From Ascarosepion bandense (taxonomy: Eukaryota > Mollusca > Cephalopoda > Sepiida > Sepiidae): a DNA stretch of 64,000 nucleotides. The notes under the pieces are model-generated. The model saw nothing but the letters and a program-made list of their open reading frames with translations. It did no database searches and was not told where the DNA came from. A program made the translations under genes and the position numbers. The stretch is taken from the NCBI GenBank assembly GCA_037127315.1, contig JBBBDQ010001686.1, positions 1,866,001 to 1,930,000 of the forward strand, in the 5' to 3' direction. Of this stretch, positions 1-11,317 are shown piece after piece (within the stretch, counting starts at the first letter, position 1; each line of letters begins with the position of its first letter).

Positions 1-430
1 TATTTTTTATTTCTTATACTTTCCCCATGATTTCCTTCACTCACTTATTCATTCATTTTGATATTTTCTTTCTCGTTTATCCAGTTCCCATTTTTAAAAT
101 TCTTTCTCTCTCTCTCTTCCTCCCTCTCTCTCTCTCTCTTTCCTTCTTTACTTTTTTCTCTATTTTCTTCCTAATTAGAGTTCAATTGTTATCTACTTTG
201 CTTCCCTTAATCTCTTTAATGTCACCTCTCATTCTTTCTCCTTTCACCAAACTCTCGCTTGTTCTTTTTCTTCCACTCTCTCTCTCTCTTTCTATCTCTT
301 TCTCTCTCTCTCTCTCTCTCTGGCATATTTTTCTTCTTTTTTCTATTTTCTTTCAATTCCCTTTTATTAATCTGTTCTTTTTTTTTTTTTTCACTTTTCC
401 GCTGATTTCTTTCTTTTGATCTTTCATGTC
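1..430. repeat. T/C-rich low-complexity DNA
   Basis: Pyrimidine-rich sequence with runs of TC and T. The open frame that crosses it encodes only a Phe/Ser/Leu-rich product expected from such sequence, so no gene is called. Confidence 0.8.
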
Positions 431-661
431 TACCATTTTTCTGTTTTCATTTTCCCCTACCTAGGAAAGATATCCCACCCCGCATTCTTATCTCACAACT
501 ACTTTCCAGCTTCCCGACATGCTAATTACTTTGCTTACGAGATTTAACGTCTTTCTAACAATGTCAAATCAGAAAATTCCACCGATTCTCCAAGATTTAA
601 TTGTATTTACCCAGCAAAAAAATCGTGTAATTTTAGACAAATGCGCAAACTTAAACATCCC

Positions 662-664
<3 letters not shown>

Positions 665-739
<75 letters not shown>

Positions 740-786
740 ATGTGTGTGTTTATGTGTGTGTGTATGTGTGTGTGTGTGTGTGTGTA
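665..786. repeat. (TA)n(TG)n compound microsatellite
   Basis: About 45 bases of alternating TA followed by about 75 bases of TG with occasional TT interruptions. Reading frames here encode Tyr-Ile or Cys-Val repeats and are not genes. Confidence 0.97.
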
Positions 787-1734
787 TTGGGTTTTGTGCA
801 TTCAATTACATCTGAGTGCATATTGACTTTCATAAATCTGAAGTCATTTTGTTAGATTTAAGCAAAGATGATAGAATTGTCACAAAAGAGTACAATTCCC
901 CAGAAGCGTCGCAGATAATAATTTCCTCAAACTTATTTCATTTTCCTTTTTAATTTGGTAAATTCTTCAAGCACTTCAAGAAAACAAGAGGTATGTAGGT
1001 AGGTAAAGAGGGGGAGAAATTTTTTCTACTGCGTGCTTTTTCTTTTTCCTTTAACGTTCCGATATGAAATTACAAAAAAAAAAAATCAATAATAAAAATA
1101 AAATTAAAAAAACAAAAACTATCAGGACATAATCTCTCTTTTTCTTATTATTTAACCCGGGAAGTTTTTCCGTCTCTTATCTTAATAGACTTTATTGGAA
1201 CAGTTCCCAACGGTAATACATATTTTCGAAGCCCTTCATCCGTTTGCTTCTTCAATTCGCTAGCATTTAGTTTTTAAAGAAATCGTTCGATAATGTTTAA
1301 GCACAGTAAGAATATCAACGTCAAAACTCATATATAAGTCGATTTTTAACTAAGAGGTATAAAATAGATAACTCAGCGATCCTATATGGCAGTGAATCAT
1401 GGATAATTTCCTTGCAGAAGTGAAAAAGACCTATGGCGACGGAATTGTTGTTCCAGAGCACGATACATTGTTGGCGAAGCTTGTAAGCAGATATCCACAA
1501 AAATCGTAATAAATTCTTAACGGACCCAAACGCACCTAAAATGTTAGGAACTTGGTAATCTTCCACTGAAAGCTGACTCCTTAGTATTCTGCTAACTTCC
1601 GACTAATACCAACTGCTTAATACTTTTACTGAACTTCAGTAGAACTCTAAAGAACTCCTATGAACTTCCAAAGAATTCCTAAGAACTTCCTGTTAACTCT
1701 TATTAATAGAGAAGGGAAAGTCCATTATCTGAGG
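787..1734. other. Intergenic, no gene recognised
   Basis: AT-rich unique-looking sequence without a convincing open frame. Around 1610-1700 there are several imperfect copies of a short motif containing GAACT and TTCC at 12-16 base spacing, which is a decayed short tandem repeat. Confidence 0.6.
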
Positions 1735-1749
1735 AATACGTGTGTTTCC

Positions 1750-1915
1750 CCTATAACACTATTTAAGCCATAGCTGGGGAGAGAAGCGACGGATTAATCC
1801 CTTTCGCTAGGTTATTTGTGTGTAAGTGAGTGCAATGAATTTAACTGGAATTCGAACTCGGTTTTCCGGTTTTTCGTTCCGAGCCGATATTCTCTGCTCT
1901 CCAAAGCACAGCCCA
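1750..1915 (-). repeat. tRNA-derived SINE relic
   Basis: On the minus strand this matches the SINE seen whole at 59.88 kb. Shared parts are the segment around the GAGTTCGAATTCC box-B-like motif (reverse complement at 1849-1862) and the block about 50-90 bases further on that ends in a GGATTAAT-type sequence. It is diverged, and its box-A end is poorly kept. Confidence 0.65.
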
Positions 1916-2089
1916 AAAGTAAGTACAGTTTGGGGACAACCTGTACATAAAATCACGAAAAGAAATTTGTGGAATATATAGTGAGGAAAGACTGCTTGGA
2001 AAATATGACACTCGCAGGATCTATTGACACAAAAGTGACACAGAGAAACAGCTAGTAACACTAACTAAGGAGATTGTCAGAACAAGGGA

Positions 2090-3363
2090 TGAAGAGGATA
2101 TTAAAAAGTCGCACATCACTAAGAGATACAAAACATGAAGTTGTGGAGAGCTATGTTCATCTACTTAATAAGTCTTGTTCAAATGAATTGCAGAACAGAG
2201 ACTGGAATTGATAGTAAAATAACAAACATTGTGAAAAGCGACAAAGAATTGGACGTTGAAGAGAGCCATGAATCCTAGCCGCATGCACCCTAGGTGGGTT
2301 GAGCCAGCTTCCTCCCCGACGGAGAAAGTTTCATTGGGATTTGTTTAAGGGCGGAGTCCCAAGTCCTACCCTGTTATTTAACCCATAACTGGAGGGAAGG
2401 GACGGATTAATACCTTTCCCAAGAGTACTAGCGCGTAAGTGAATGCAGGGTATTGAACTGGAATTCGAACTCGGCTCACCGATTTCTCTTTCCGAGCCGA
2501 CATCCACTGCACCACTGTATTCCCAAGCGGTCACCCATCTAAGTACTGACCAGGCTCAACGCTGCTTAACTTCAGTGATCGAACGAGAACCGGTGTATTC
2601 AACGTAATATGACCGTAAGCTGTAGAGAGCCATGATCATCTACCAACCGAGCTTGTTCAAATGACTGGCAAATCAGGAATTGGCAGTGAGATTAAATGAA
2701 CAAACATTGCCAAGGGTAACAACTAATAGGAAGTTGTCGAGGTCCATGATCATCTAAAAAGTGACCTTGTTCAAATAACTGGAACAACTAAGACAGTAAT
2801 TGATAGTAAAAAAAAACAAAGATTGTTAAAAGCGTCAAAGAATAGGAAGTTGTGGAGATCCATAATCATCTATGTAGCGAGCTTCTCCAAATGACTGGCA
2901 GATTAGTGATTGAATGATAGTAAAAAAAAAGATTGTTAAAAGTGACAAATGATAGGAAGTTGTGGAGATCCATGACCCCTACGTAGCAAGCTGGTGTTAA
3001 TGGCTGGAAGTGATAAGAAAAAAGATAAATATTACTAAAAGCGACTAAGGAGAAGAAGTTGTGGAGATCCATGATCATCTACGAAGCTAGCTTGTTCAAA
3101 TGACTGGCCGAACAGAGACTGGAATTGATAGTAAAATGACAAATATTGCTGAAAGCTACAAACGATAGGAAGTTGTGGAGAGCCATGATCATCTACCTAG
3201 AGAAGTTATTCAAATGATTGGGAGATCAGGAATTAAAATTGATTTTAAAGAGACAAACATTGCTAAGAGCTAGAAAAGAAAGGAAGTTGTGGAGATCAAT
3301 GATCATCTACGTAGCGAACTTCTTCAAATGACTTGATTATCAGGGATTGGGTGTGATAATAAA
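2090..3363. repeat. Tandem repeat of about 110-bp unit, left part
   Basis: A unit beginning with GAAGTTGTGGAG and continuing through CCATGATCATCTAC, CAAATGACTGG and GACAAACATTGC recurs with starts near 2136, 2735, 2848, 2956, 3057, 3170 and 3283. Spacing is 100-117 bases and copies differ at roughly a tenth to a quarter of sites. A composite SINE interrupts it at about 2276-2625, and a Helitron-like element ends this part at 3364. Confidence 0.9.
2276..2625 (-). mobile_element. Composite 5S rRNA/tRNA-type SINE
   Basis: Read on the minus strand, 2621-2517 closely follows a 5S rRNA gene, including the internal promoter region and the GGGTGACCGCTTGGGAATAC segment. It runs directly into a tRNA-derived SINE (2516-2276) with a GTGGTGCAGTGGAT A-box-like stretch and a GAGTTCGAATTCC B box. 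The same 5S-then-tRNA order occurs at 12.385-12.712 kb, so this is probably a composite element and not a chance junction. It sits inside the 110-bp tandem array. Confidence 0.75.
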
Positions 3364-4152
3364 TCTAAACTTATTTATAAATGGAACTTTTTGTGTGTGT
3401 GTGTGTGTTTATGTGTGTGTGTTTATGTGTTTGTGCGTGTGTTTATGTATGTGTGTGTGTGTGTGTGTGTGTGAGTCCGTTACCTATAGATTCCGAAACG
3501 GCTGAACTGATTTTCTTGAAAATTTACACAGTTGTACTATAAGCGTCTGCGAGTGTTCTTAGCTAGGTTTTGTGTCAAGGTACCCCGATAAATATCGAAA
3601 ATCGATAATCGAAAAAATCGGGTTATAGAAGGAGTGGTCCGATTTTAATCAAATTTCATACACTCATAGACAAAGACATAAGAAAATATATTCAGAAGTT
3701 TCAAGGTTGCAGTTCTTACAATAGTGCAGAAAATCGGTAACATATATATATATATATATATATAGGGCAAGATGTTTGTGTATGTGTCTGTTTATCTGCC
3801 TGTATGTCTGTATTTTTTCAGCCCTTTAATTTAGTTTTTGCTTCGGGTTTGGCTCTAAGTAGGTATAATTGTAGTTCTTAGTCTCAGCCATGATACCATT
3901 TACTCAGAGGACTTATTTAGCCTTCAAAATTCAGTTAACGACAAAAAAAAACTTATTTGATATCGATACCAGGAAATCAAAATTTGACTTACATCCATTC
4001 ATTTTTCTTTCGGTCTACGGTTTCGCTTTAACTGGAAACAACTATTGCTTTTTAGTCTTTCGTGCTAACGTCCAAAGAGTCTGAGCTCCAGGACCATGAA
4101 TTAGTTTTAAAGCTTTCATTACACCCGAGCAACGCCGGGTTATACTGCTAGT
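3364..4152 (+). mobile_element. Non-autonomous Helitron-like element
   Basis: Starts with TC (TCTAAACTTATTTATAAATG) and ends with CTAGT (4148-4152), preceded by a GC-rich potential hairpin (CCCGAGCAACGCCGGG) about 10 bases upstream; these are Helitron-type termini. It has TG-rich and TA-rich internal tracts and no Rep/helicase coding sequence. Near copies with the same two ends lie on the minus strand at 21368-22067 and 56418-57428. It splits the 110-bp tandem array without an obvious target duplication, as Helitrons do. Confidence 0.75.
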
Positions 4153-4750
4153 AAATAAATATTGATGAAAGCAACAATGATTTGGAAGTTGTGGAGATCC
4201 ATGATCATGTACGTAGCGTGGTTATTCAAATGACTGGCAGAATAGAGACGGGAATTGAGAGTAAAAAGACAAACATTGCTAAAAGTGACAAAAGGGAGGA
4301 AGTTGTGGAGATCCATGATCAGCTACCTAGCAAGCTAATGTTAATGGCTGGAAGTGATAATAAAAGGAGAAACATCACTAAAATCTAAAAAGGATAAGAA
4401 GTTGTGGAGATTCATGATCATCTACTTAGAGTTCTTGTGCAAATACTGGCTGATCAGGAATTGGAATTGATAGTAAATAGTCAAATATTGCTAAAATCAA
4501 CAAAGTTTAGGAAGTTGTGGAGATCCATGATTGTCTACCTAGCGAGCTTGTTCAAATGACTGACAGATCAATGATTGGAAGGTATAGTAAACAGACAAAC
4601 CTTGATAAGCGTTACAAAGGATAGGAAGTTAAGGAGAGCCATTATTATCTACCTAGTTGGTGTTAATGGCTGGAAGGGATAGAAAAAAGACAAATATCGG
4701 TAAGAGTTGAAAACTAAAGGAAGTTGTGAAGAGTCATTATCGCCCACTAT
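4153..4750. repeat. Tandem repeat of about 110-bp unit, right part
   Basis: Continuation of the array that begins at 2.09 kb. Unit starts (GAAGTTGTGGAG-type) are at about 4187, 4300, 4399, 4512, 4629 and 4721. The short ORFs here are frames through the repeat and carry no recognisable domain. Confidence 0.88.
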
Positions 4751-4902
4751 ATGAAAGGAAATGTCAAAAAGAAAAAAAGTAAAAGTGTATGCAATTTAGC
4801 CGCGGCATATTTAGTGAATGACATTTTGTGTGTAAAGGGAGGGACATTTTGGAGAAGACAGTTTTCAGGCTAATATCCACCAGCAATATAGGATTAGGAC
4901 TC

Positions 4903-5350
4903 ACATGCAGTGACCCGGAGTCACCTCGATGTGGTGTAATCAGTAGTGAGTACGATCCTCACTGGGTGTCCCATACATTCGGCGTTGTGCCACATCTCAG
5001 CTTGGCTTAGAAAATCACCGGGCCACCTCGGCGTGGTGTAATGGTTAGCAAGCTTGTCTTACTAGAATCTATTACAACTGAGTAGTGAGTTCGATCCTCA
5101 CAGGGTGCCCCATACTTTAGGCCTTGTGCTACATCCGTAGCCACACTTAGAAAATCACCATAAGCCATTTGGCACCACAATGTGGTGTACTGGTTAGCGA
5201 GCTTTTCTCGCTAGAATCTTTGTGCACCTCGGCGTGGTGTAATAGCTAGCAAGCTTATCTCGCTAGAATCTGTTACATCTGAATAGATTAACCCTCACTG
5301 GGTACCCCTGTACTCTCGGTGGTGTGTCACATTCAAGCGGCACTTAGAAA
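4903..5350 (+). repeat. Tandem tRNA-like SINE units
   Basis: Three to four partial copies of one unit in head-to-tail order. The best, 5020-5160, has TGGTGTAATGGTTAGCA (A-box-like) and GAGTTCGATCCTCAC (B-box-like) about 55 bases apart, followed by a GGTGCCCCATAC-TTAGAAAATCACC tail that also occurs in the units at 4905 and 5225. It looks like a tRNA-derived SINE that duplicated in tandem. Confidence 0.7.
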
Positions 5351-5465
5351 ATCAACACAAACACTGACTCGTACAGAAAAAATTCAGCCTATCTATGAAA
5401 ATGAAGCTTTTAGTTGCTTTTTTTTAAGTAATCAAAGTTTTGGATGTCGCACAGTTATTCCAGCG

Positions 5466-5790
5466 TCCTTCTTCTTCTTCTTCTTCTTCTTCTTCTTCTT
5501 CTTCTTCTATGTACCTTGTCCCTTCAGGACGTAGGCGATCATGGCCTTCCACCCTTATGGCTCTTAGCACGCTTTCTCCTGCCCGCGTTCTGTCATCCAC
5601 CTGCTCAGGCCCTTTAAATATGTTATCCGCTGCTTTCCTCTGTCTCCTTTTCCCTCTATCTGGCCAGTCAGTATCAGGTTCTCCAAGCCCTTCTTCCTCA
5701 TTGCATGTCCCAGGAACTTCAGTTGTCTCTTCCTGATGCTCAATATTAATTTCCTTTTCGTTTTCATCATTTCCAAAACCTCGTAACTGT
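5466..5790 (-). pseudogene. RTE-like LINE 3' fragment
   Basis: Minus-strand frame with the C-terminal LINE motif RKRQLKFLGHAMRKKGLENL (about 5655-5735), the segment that follows the reverse transcriptase in RTE-type and related LINEs. The element's 3' end runs into (GAA)n, seen as CTT repeats at 5468-5508 on the plus strand; microsatellite tails are typical of RTE elements. It is truncated at the 5' side near 5790 and broken by frame changes. The clade assignment rests on the motif and tail only. Confidence 0.7.
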
Positions 5791-6152
5791 TAAAAAAAAA
5801 AACCCTTCTAACACCTCTTTTAAATATCTCGCCACGATCACCTTAATCATGAGTAGAGTTTGAAAATTTCTTCTTTTTCAGTGCTAATGCATGTGGTGCA
5901 AGAGATATTGCATGAGGAAAATTAAAAAACAACAACAAATTAGTAACTCTCTTGTATATAGATATATAATGGTGAAAGAGCGGATATTTTTTTTATTTAC
6001 CCTCATAAACAGCTGAACATCTTCCTTTCCAGAAGTGCTGTTTCACGCTCTCTCTCTCTCTCTCTTTCTTTCTTTCTCTTTCTTTCTCTCCCCACATACA
6101 GATAGATATATATGAATGTAGATTGATAGATAGGAACAGACTGTGATAAATA
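5791..6152. other. Intergenic with short TC tract
   Basis: No gene recognised. A CT/TTTC microsatellite lies at about 6048-6090. Confidence 0.6.
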
Positions 6153-7389
6153 CATCATTCAATAAATCCCGAGTTTAACCAATAAAACAACTTTTGGGCA
6201 AAATTCGACTTTATTTATGAACATAGTTTCCGTCTACGGTGATACACTGATTCCAACGTTTCTCTAACAATTCGACACTTTAATTGTAGCACGACTTGTC
6301 TTTGGCCTCAAAATACACCTCAGTTTCCGAAATCTCTTTTTGATTCGAGCCAAATCTCATTCCCTAGAGCATTCTGTTAGGGTTTGCAAACATCTAGGAG
6401 TCGCTGAGGGCCAGATCTGGAGAATAGGGTAGATGTGGAAGCATTTCGAAGTGCAATTCATGTAGTTTTGCCATCGTTGCGATCCACTTGTGACACGGTG
6501 CGTTGATCTGGTGAAAGATCACTTTTTTCTTCTTCCTTTGTGGCCGTTTTTGGCGATTTCTTCATTCAAACGCACCAATAATGCTATCTAATATTCGCTT
6601 TTGTGGGTTCTCCTTTCTCAAGGTAATCGATGAAAAACATACCCTTGCGCATCCCAAAAAACAGAGACCAAAACCTTGCCTTCTGATGTTTGCGTCTTTG
6701 CTCGCTTTGGACAACTTTCACCTGCTGCTGTCTACTCAGCTGACTGCTGATTTAACTTTGGAATGAACTGGTCGAACCATGTTTCCTCAATTGTCACATA
6801 TTTGCGCAAAAACTCATTCTTGTTACGTTGAAACAGTTGCAAACAACGTTCTAAATCGTCGACGCGTTGTTGATGTTGATCGACTGTGAGCAAACCCGGC
6901 ACCCACTTTGAACACAGCTTTCTCATTGACAAATGTTCATGGAAAATGGTGAATACACTGCTTTCTGATATATTCAACCTCTCTGCTATCTCACGCAACT
7001 TCAATTTACGATCGACCAAAACGAGTTTGTGACCTGAGCGTTCAGCATCATTTGTGTCTGGACGACCGCGTTTAAAGTCAGCATACCACCTCTTAACCGT
7101 TGTTTCCGACGAAGCAAAGTCAAAATAACACTTATCAAGCCATTGATTTGCTTCAACATTAACTTTCCCACCAGAAAGAAATATTTTATCAACACACGAA
7201 ATTCAGATTTTTCCATTGTTTTTAAAATTTGCAACAGTAGTTTCACTTAAAAAGCTGCAATTTGTAAACTGATAATCGGATTGGGCCCAAAGTTCGTCAC
7301 GTGCCATTTGAAGGTACGGACTTCCTAAAAGTCATATGGATTTTTTATTAGTGGCGCCATTTATATGTCAGACCCGGGACCTATTGAGA
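6153..7389 (-). pseudogene. mariner transposon, decayed transposase
   Basis: The minus strand encodes a mariner transposase in several broken frames. Order along the element: N-terminal residues near 7215; the KLREIAERLNIS helix-turn-helix region (about 6990); RKYVTIEETWFDQF (about 6780-6815) where the first catalytic Asp is expected but Glu is read; LVSVFWDAQG (about 6640) with the second Asp; and LPYSPDLALSDS (about 6430), the third-Asp region. The left end CATCATTCAATAAATCCCG is mirrored by CCCGGGACCTATTGAG near 7374-7389 and by TTATTGAGTGATG at 8073, marking the inverted repeats. Stops and frameshifts show it is dead. Confidence 0.85.
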
Positions 7390-7394
7390 AATAT

Positions 7395-7525
7395 ATATTC
7401 GTCATCCGCATACAAGCCTGTTTTGCTGCATCACAGCTCATCAGTGTGGCTAGACATCCGCTTGCCTCCGGCCGATTTGGTGTCAGTCGGAGTTGCTAAC
7501 CATAGGCGTATGGAATCAGAGAAGG
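7395..7525 (-). repeat. tRNA-derived SINE fragment (second family)
   Basis: Shares the CATCACAGCTCATCAGTG and GGTGTCAGTCGG segments, in the same order, with the better preserved copy at 49650-49795. On the minus strand that copy looks tRNA-derived. It is wedged between two mariner copies. Confidence 0.6.
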
Positions 7526-7537
7526 GAAATTTTAGCT

Positions 7538-8084
7538 CTGAATCGTCGACTCGTTGTTGTTTTTGATCGACTGTGAGCAAAGGCGGCATCCACTTTGAAC
7601 ATTAACAAATGTTCATGCAAAATGGTAAATACACTGCCTTCTGATATGTTTAATTCCTCTGCTATCTCACGCAACTTCAATTTACGATCGACCAAAACGA
7701 GTTTATGGATTTTTAGGTGTTTTCTGGGAAAACTGCTGTTTTTTGGCGACCTGAGCGTTCAGCATCATTTCTGTCTGTACAACTGCGTTTGAAGTCAGCA
7801 TACCACCTCTTAACCGTTGTTTCCGTCGGAGCAGAGTCCGAATAACACTTGTGAAGCCATTGCTTTACTTGAACAATATTTTATCCTATCAAAAAGTAAT
7901 GCTTTATCAACACACAAAATTCATATTTTTCCAGTGTTTTGAAAATTCGCAACAGTAGGTTCACTTAGATAACTGTAATTTGTTAACTAATGATCCGATT
8001 GGGACCAAATTTTGTCATATGCCATTTGAAGGTCTTGTAGAAGTGCCATCTATATGTCAGGCCCTGGCTTTATTGAGTGATGTG
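7538..8084 (-). pseudogene. Partial mariner copy
   Basis: About 550 bases closely related to the right (5') half of the mariner at 6153-7389. They cover the HTH-coding region (TCTCACGCAACTTCAATTTA) and the 5' untranslated part up to the terminal TTATTGAGTGATG at 8073-8085. The transposase part downstream of the HTH is missing. A roughly 35-base insertion near 7712-7748 interrupts the shared sequence. Confidence 0.8.
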
Positions 8085-8085
8085 T

Positions 8086-8142
<57 letters not shown>
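8085..8142. repeat. (GATA)n microsatellite
   Basis: About 14 uninterrupted ATAG/GATA units directly after the mariner terminus. Confidence 0.97.
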
Positions 8143-8143
<1 letters not shown>

Positions 8144-9948
8144 TCACAATCCATTCATAACTATCTCACGGTCAAACATTGGCTGTTTTGCACAACATGT
8201 ATTGCATTTGACATGTTCAGGGGATTTATCGCAGTCTCTGTACTGACTTAGATAAATTCAAAGATTGGGAAAATCACAATTATGTCCCTTTCTCGAATAT
8301 TTATTTCTTTCGTACCTTTAATTTTTTGTGTATCTATCTACTCTATTTCTATCTTGGTATATCTATCTCTATCCCTCTTTCTCTACCCCCACCGACGATC
8401 GCTGTCAGTTTTTTTTTTTGTGTGTGTGTGTTTTTTCTTTTTTTTTTTTTCATGTTTTATCGCAGATTCTCTTTTGGTATCACTCACTTTTAAGAAAAAA
8501 ACTGAAAACGTATACGTCACGAATTTTTCCAACCTACATATTTTATAAGAAATGGCTAGTACTAGCCATTTCTACTGCTACTACCACATACGAGGAAGTG
8601 ACGGCTGGAGTTTTCTTAATTACGTTCTCTTTAAATCATCTGGCTTCGTCTTTTTTCGACCTGGAAAAACTTGGTCTTTGTCTAGGTCCGTCGAGCTTCA
8701 CATGATTACGTCATCTCGGGGCTACACGCTCGCCGATTATTGCCTTTGGCCAGTTACATCTTGACGTCATCACATTCCTGTTTTTCTATTGTTCGACTTT
8801 GACACGGCTTCTCTGATGTACTGTTTCTGAGGCCAAAACCATATTTTTACAGCTCACCAAAATATAATTTGTTCCTTCGATGTAAGTTAAAATTAGTGGG
8901 TCACAAGCCGCATTCTTTTTCCCATTGTTTTATATTTTCGGCTTTGAACATTATTTTGGCATTATTCGCGTCTAACCGAACAATATTTATTTAATGTAAA
9001 TCATGTTCTGTGTGTCACAAGCCGCATTCGTTTTCCCATTGTTTTATATTTTGTGACGACAAAAATTGGCGTCTTAGACACAATACATTTATTTACTTTT
9101 CTGCATTCCCCTTTCAATCGAAATCACTGCCTGATTTGTTTTTAGCCTTTAACAGAAAGAATAATTATTTAACGTCAATTATGTTCTGTTGGTCCCAGAA
9201 TATATAACACTCCTTTCATACCATTTTTCAATATGTTCACCTATGAACATTTTAAGTGCATCCCTCATCCAACATCCTTCTACCTACAACCAAAGCAATA
9301 GTGCCAAACATTTACATATAATAAAAGAAAGCATCAATCATTGATGCATAATATATTAAGAGTTTTCTTCTTTTCTGTTGTTTTCTCTTTTCTTCTTAAG
9401 GAACACACACCTCAGAAGAAAGTTGTATAATGTTTGAAAATTTTCTTTTTTCTAAAGACACACACATCAAAAAAATAAAAATTCCACAAAGTTCAATAGT
9501 TACTTTATTATTTTTTCCTTTCTCTTTTTTTTTCTTCCACGTTGTAACATACCCGTATACATCTCGATGCACGACCCACTATCGTACACGGCAACCCGGC
9601 CCCAACATTCAAATTTATATCAGGAAAATGACCTTTGCATCCACCATGTTTACCTCTGCTCAATTTTTAACGTTACACATGTAATTTCCTCAATTTCAAC
9701 CATACTCTGATTGAATACAGAAATCTGTCATTATCTGTAGCGCATATCATTCGAGGTCTAACCGAGGAAAACAACAACAACAACAACAACAGCAACAAAA
9801 TGAAAAATACCTAAAAATTTGATTGTATCTTTTGATGATGATGAAGATGGCATGTGGTTAGCGTGGAGGATTAATCGTATCTCTTAAAGTTTCAATTAAC
9901 TTAGTGTAACAAAATATACTGGTACCCTCACACTATCATTTAAGTTAA
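8143..9948. other. Intergenic; palindrome and short duplication
   Basis: No coding region recognised. Contents: a poly-T/TG tract at 8410-8450; a perfect 26-base palindrome at 8548-8573; one TGACGTCA octamer at 8762-8769; a direct duplication with GTCACAAGCCGCATTC at about 8901 and 9015; and CAA repeats near 9770-9800. Confidence 0.6.
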
Positions 9949-10641
9949 TCTATATATATAAAAGGCAATCTGTGAGTCTGTGTGTGTCTGTAAGCTATGC
10001 ACGCCTACATTTTTTAAGCTACGCTATTCAAACTTTCTAGGGACACATATCTACAGAGAAGCCAGGTCGATACATACTTTTTGAGTTTAAGTTCAGCAAT
10101 TTTCCCTTTCGCACTTTTTGGCCAATGGAGCAGATTGTTTACATTTGCTCCGTAAAACATCTAAGATCTAAGTTGGTTGCTGAATTACATTACAGAAATC
10201 AAATCACAGAAATTACACGTGTCAAAATATTTTTTATTAAAAAAAAATGAGCCTTTATATTTAATTTTTTTCCTCTAAAATTAAATATCCACATTTTTAA
10301 ATATTCTTCGAAAATTTCTGAACTGAGAGCGTAATAGTTTTTATATTTCTAATTTCAGTAAAACGAAATAAATCATTTTCATTTTTACGTTAAATACATT
10401 TAGTCAACAAAAAATGTAAATATTTTAACTCGTAATTTTGAAACAAAAACAAACGCAATGTTGTTAACAATGTCACCCAAAACATCAAATCACGTTTACG
10501 CAAAACAAAAGAAAATAGTTTTAATGGAATTTTTTAACAATTTTTAAACAACAATTTTTTATATAATTATTTTTTATATAACCGAGGCTTACTACTAAAA
10601 TGTTCTGAGTTGGACGGGCAACGCCGGGCTACGATGCTAGT
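9949..10641 (+). mobile_element. Helitron-like element, second family
   Basis: Begins TCTATATATATAAAAGGCAA (9949) and ends CTAGT (10637-10641) after a potential hairpin containing GGGCAACGCCGGGC. The interior is AT-rich and non-coding. The 5' motif is shared with the element at 51802-52680, but the interior differs. The last 110 bases are duplicated at 11318-11428 beyond a TTTC array. Confidence 0.65.
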
Positions 10642-10759
10642 ATAAAATAAAACAGGAGAAATAATATCATTCTTTGTTGAACTGATTGAATGAAAATGTC
10701 TTTCTTTCTTTTATGCTTGTTTGTTTGTTTTTCTTTATGTCTATTTTTCTCCCTCCATA

Positions 10760-10904
10760 TCGCTTCTTTCTTTCTTTCTTTCTTTCTTTATTTATTTATT
10801 TTCATTCTCTCTCCTTCTATATCGGATCTTTTATTCTTTATTTTCATTATTTTTTCCTGTATATTCCCTCTTTTTATTTTCATTCCTTCTTCCTCTATAT
10901 CACT

Positions 10905-10948
<44 letters not shown>

Positions 10949-11197
10949 TATTTTCATTCTCTCTCCTTCTATATCGGATCTTTTTTTCTTTATTTCCATT
11001 ATTTTTTCCTGTATATTCCTTCTTTTTATTTTCATTCCTTCTTCCTCTATATCACTTTTTTCTTTCTTTCTTTCTTTCTTTCTTTCTTTATTTTCATTCT
11101 CTCTCCTTCTATATCGGATCTTTTTTTTCTTTATTTTCATTATTTTTTCCTGTATATTCCTTCTTTTTATTTTCATTCCTTCTTCCTCTATATCACT

Positions 11198-11249
<52 letters not shown>

Positions 11250-11260
11250 TTTATTCATTC
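10760..11260. repeat. TTTC array with 140-152-bp higher-order unit
   Basis: Three units each carrying CTCTCTCCTTCTATATCGGATC (starts 10807, 10959, 11099), a TTCATTATTTTTTCCTGTATATTCC block, CTTCCTCTATATCACTT and a run of TTTC. The long open frames through it on both strands are low-complexity (Phe/Ser/Leu, or Lys/Glu/Arg on the other strand) and not genes. Confidence 0.92.
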
Positions 11261-11317
11261 TTCTTTCATATCATTTCTTTGTTTGTCATTCTTTCTTCGT
11301 TCATGTCGCTTTTTTAT

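Noticed and set aside
27..419. 130-codon open frame
   Set aside because: Pyrimidine-rich sequence; product is only Phe/Ser/Leu, no domain.
519..826. Open frames through the TA/TG microsatellite
   Set aside because: Tyr-Ile and Cys-Val repeats produced by the microsatellite.
8762..8769. TGACGTCA as a cAMP-response element
   Set aside because: One octamer with no gene or promoter nearby; expected occasionally by chance.
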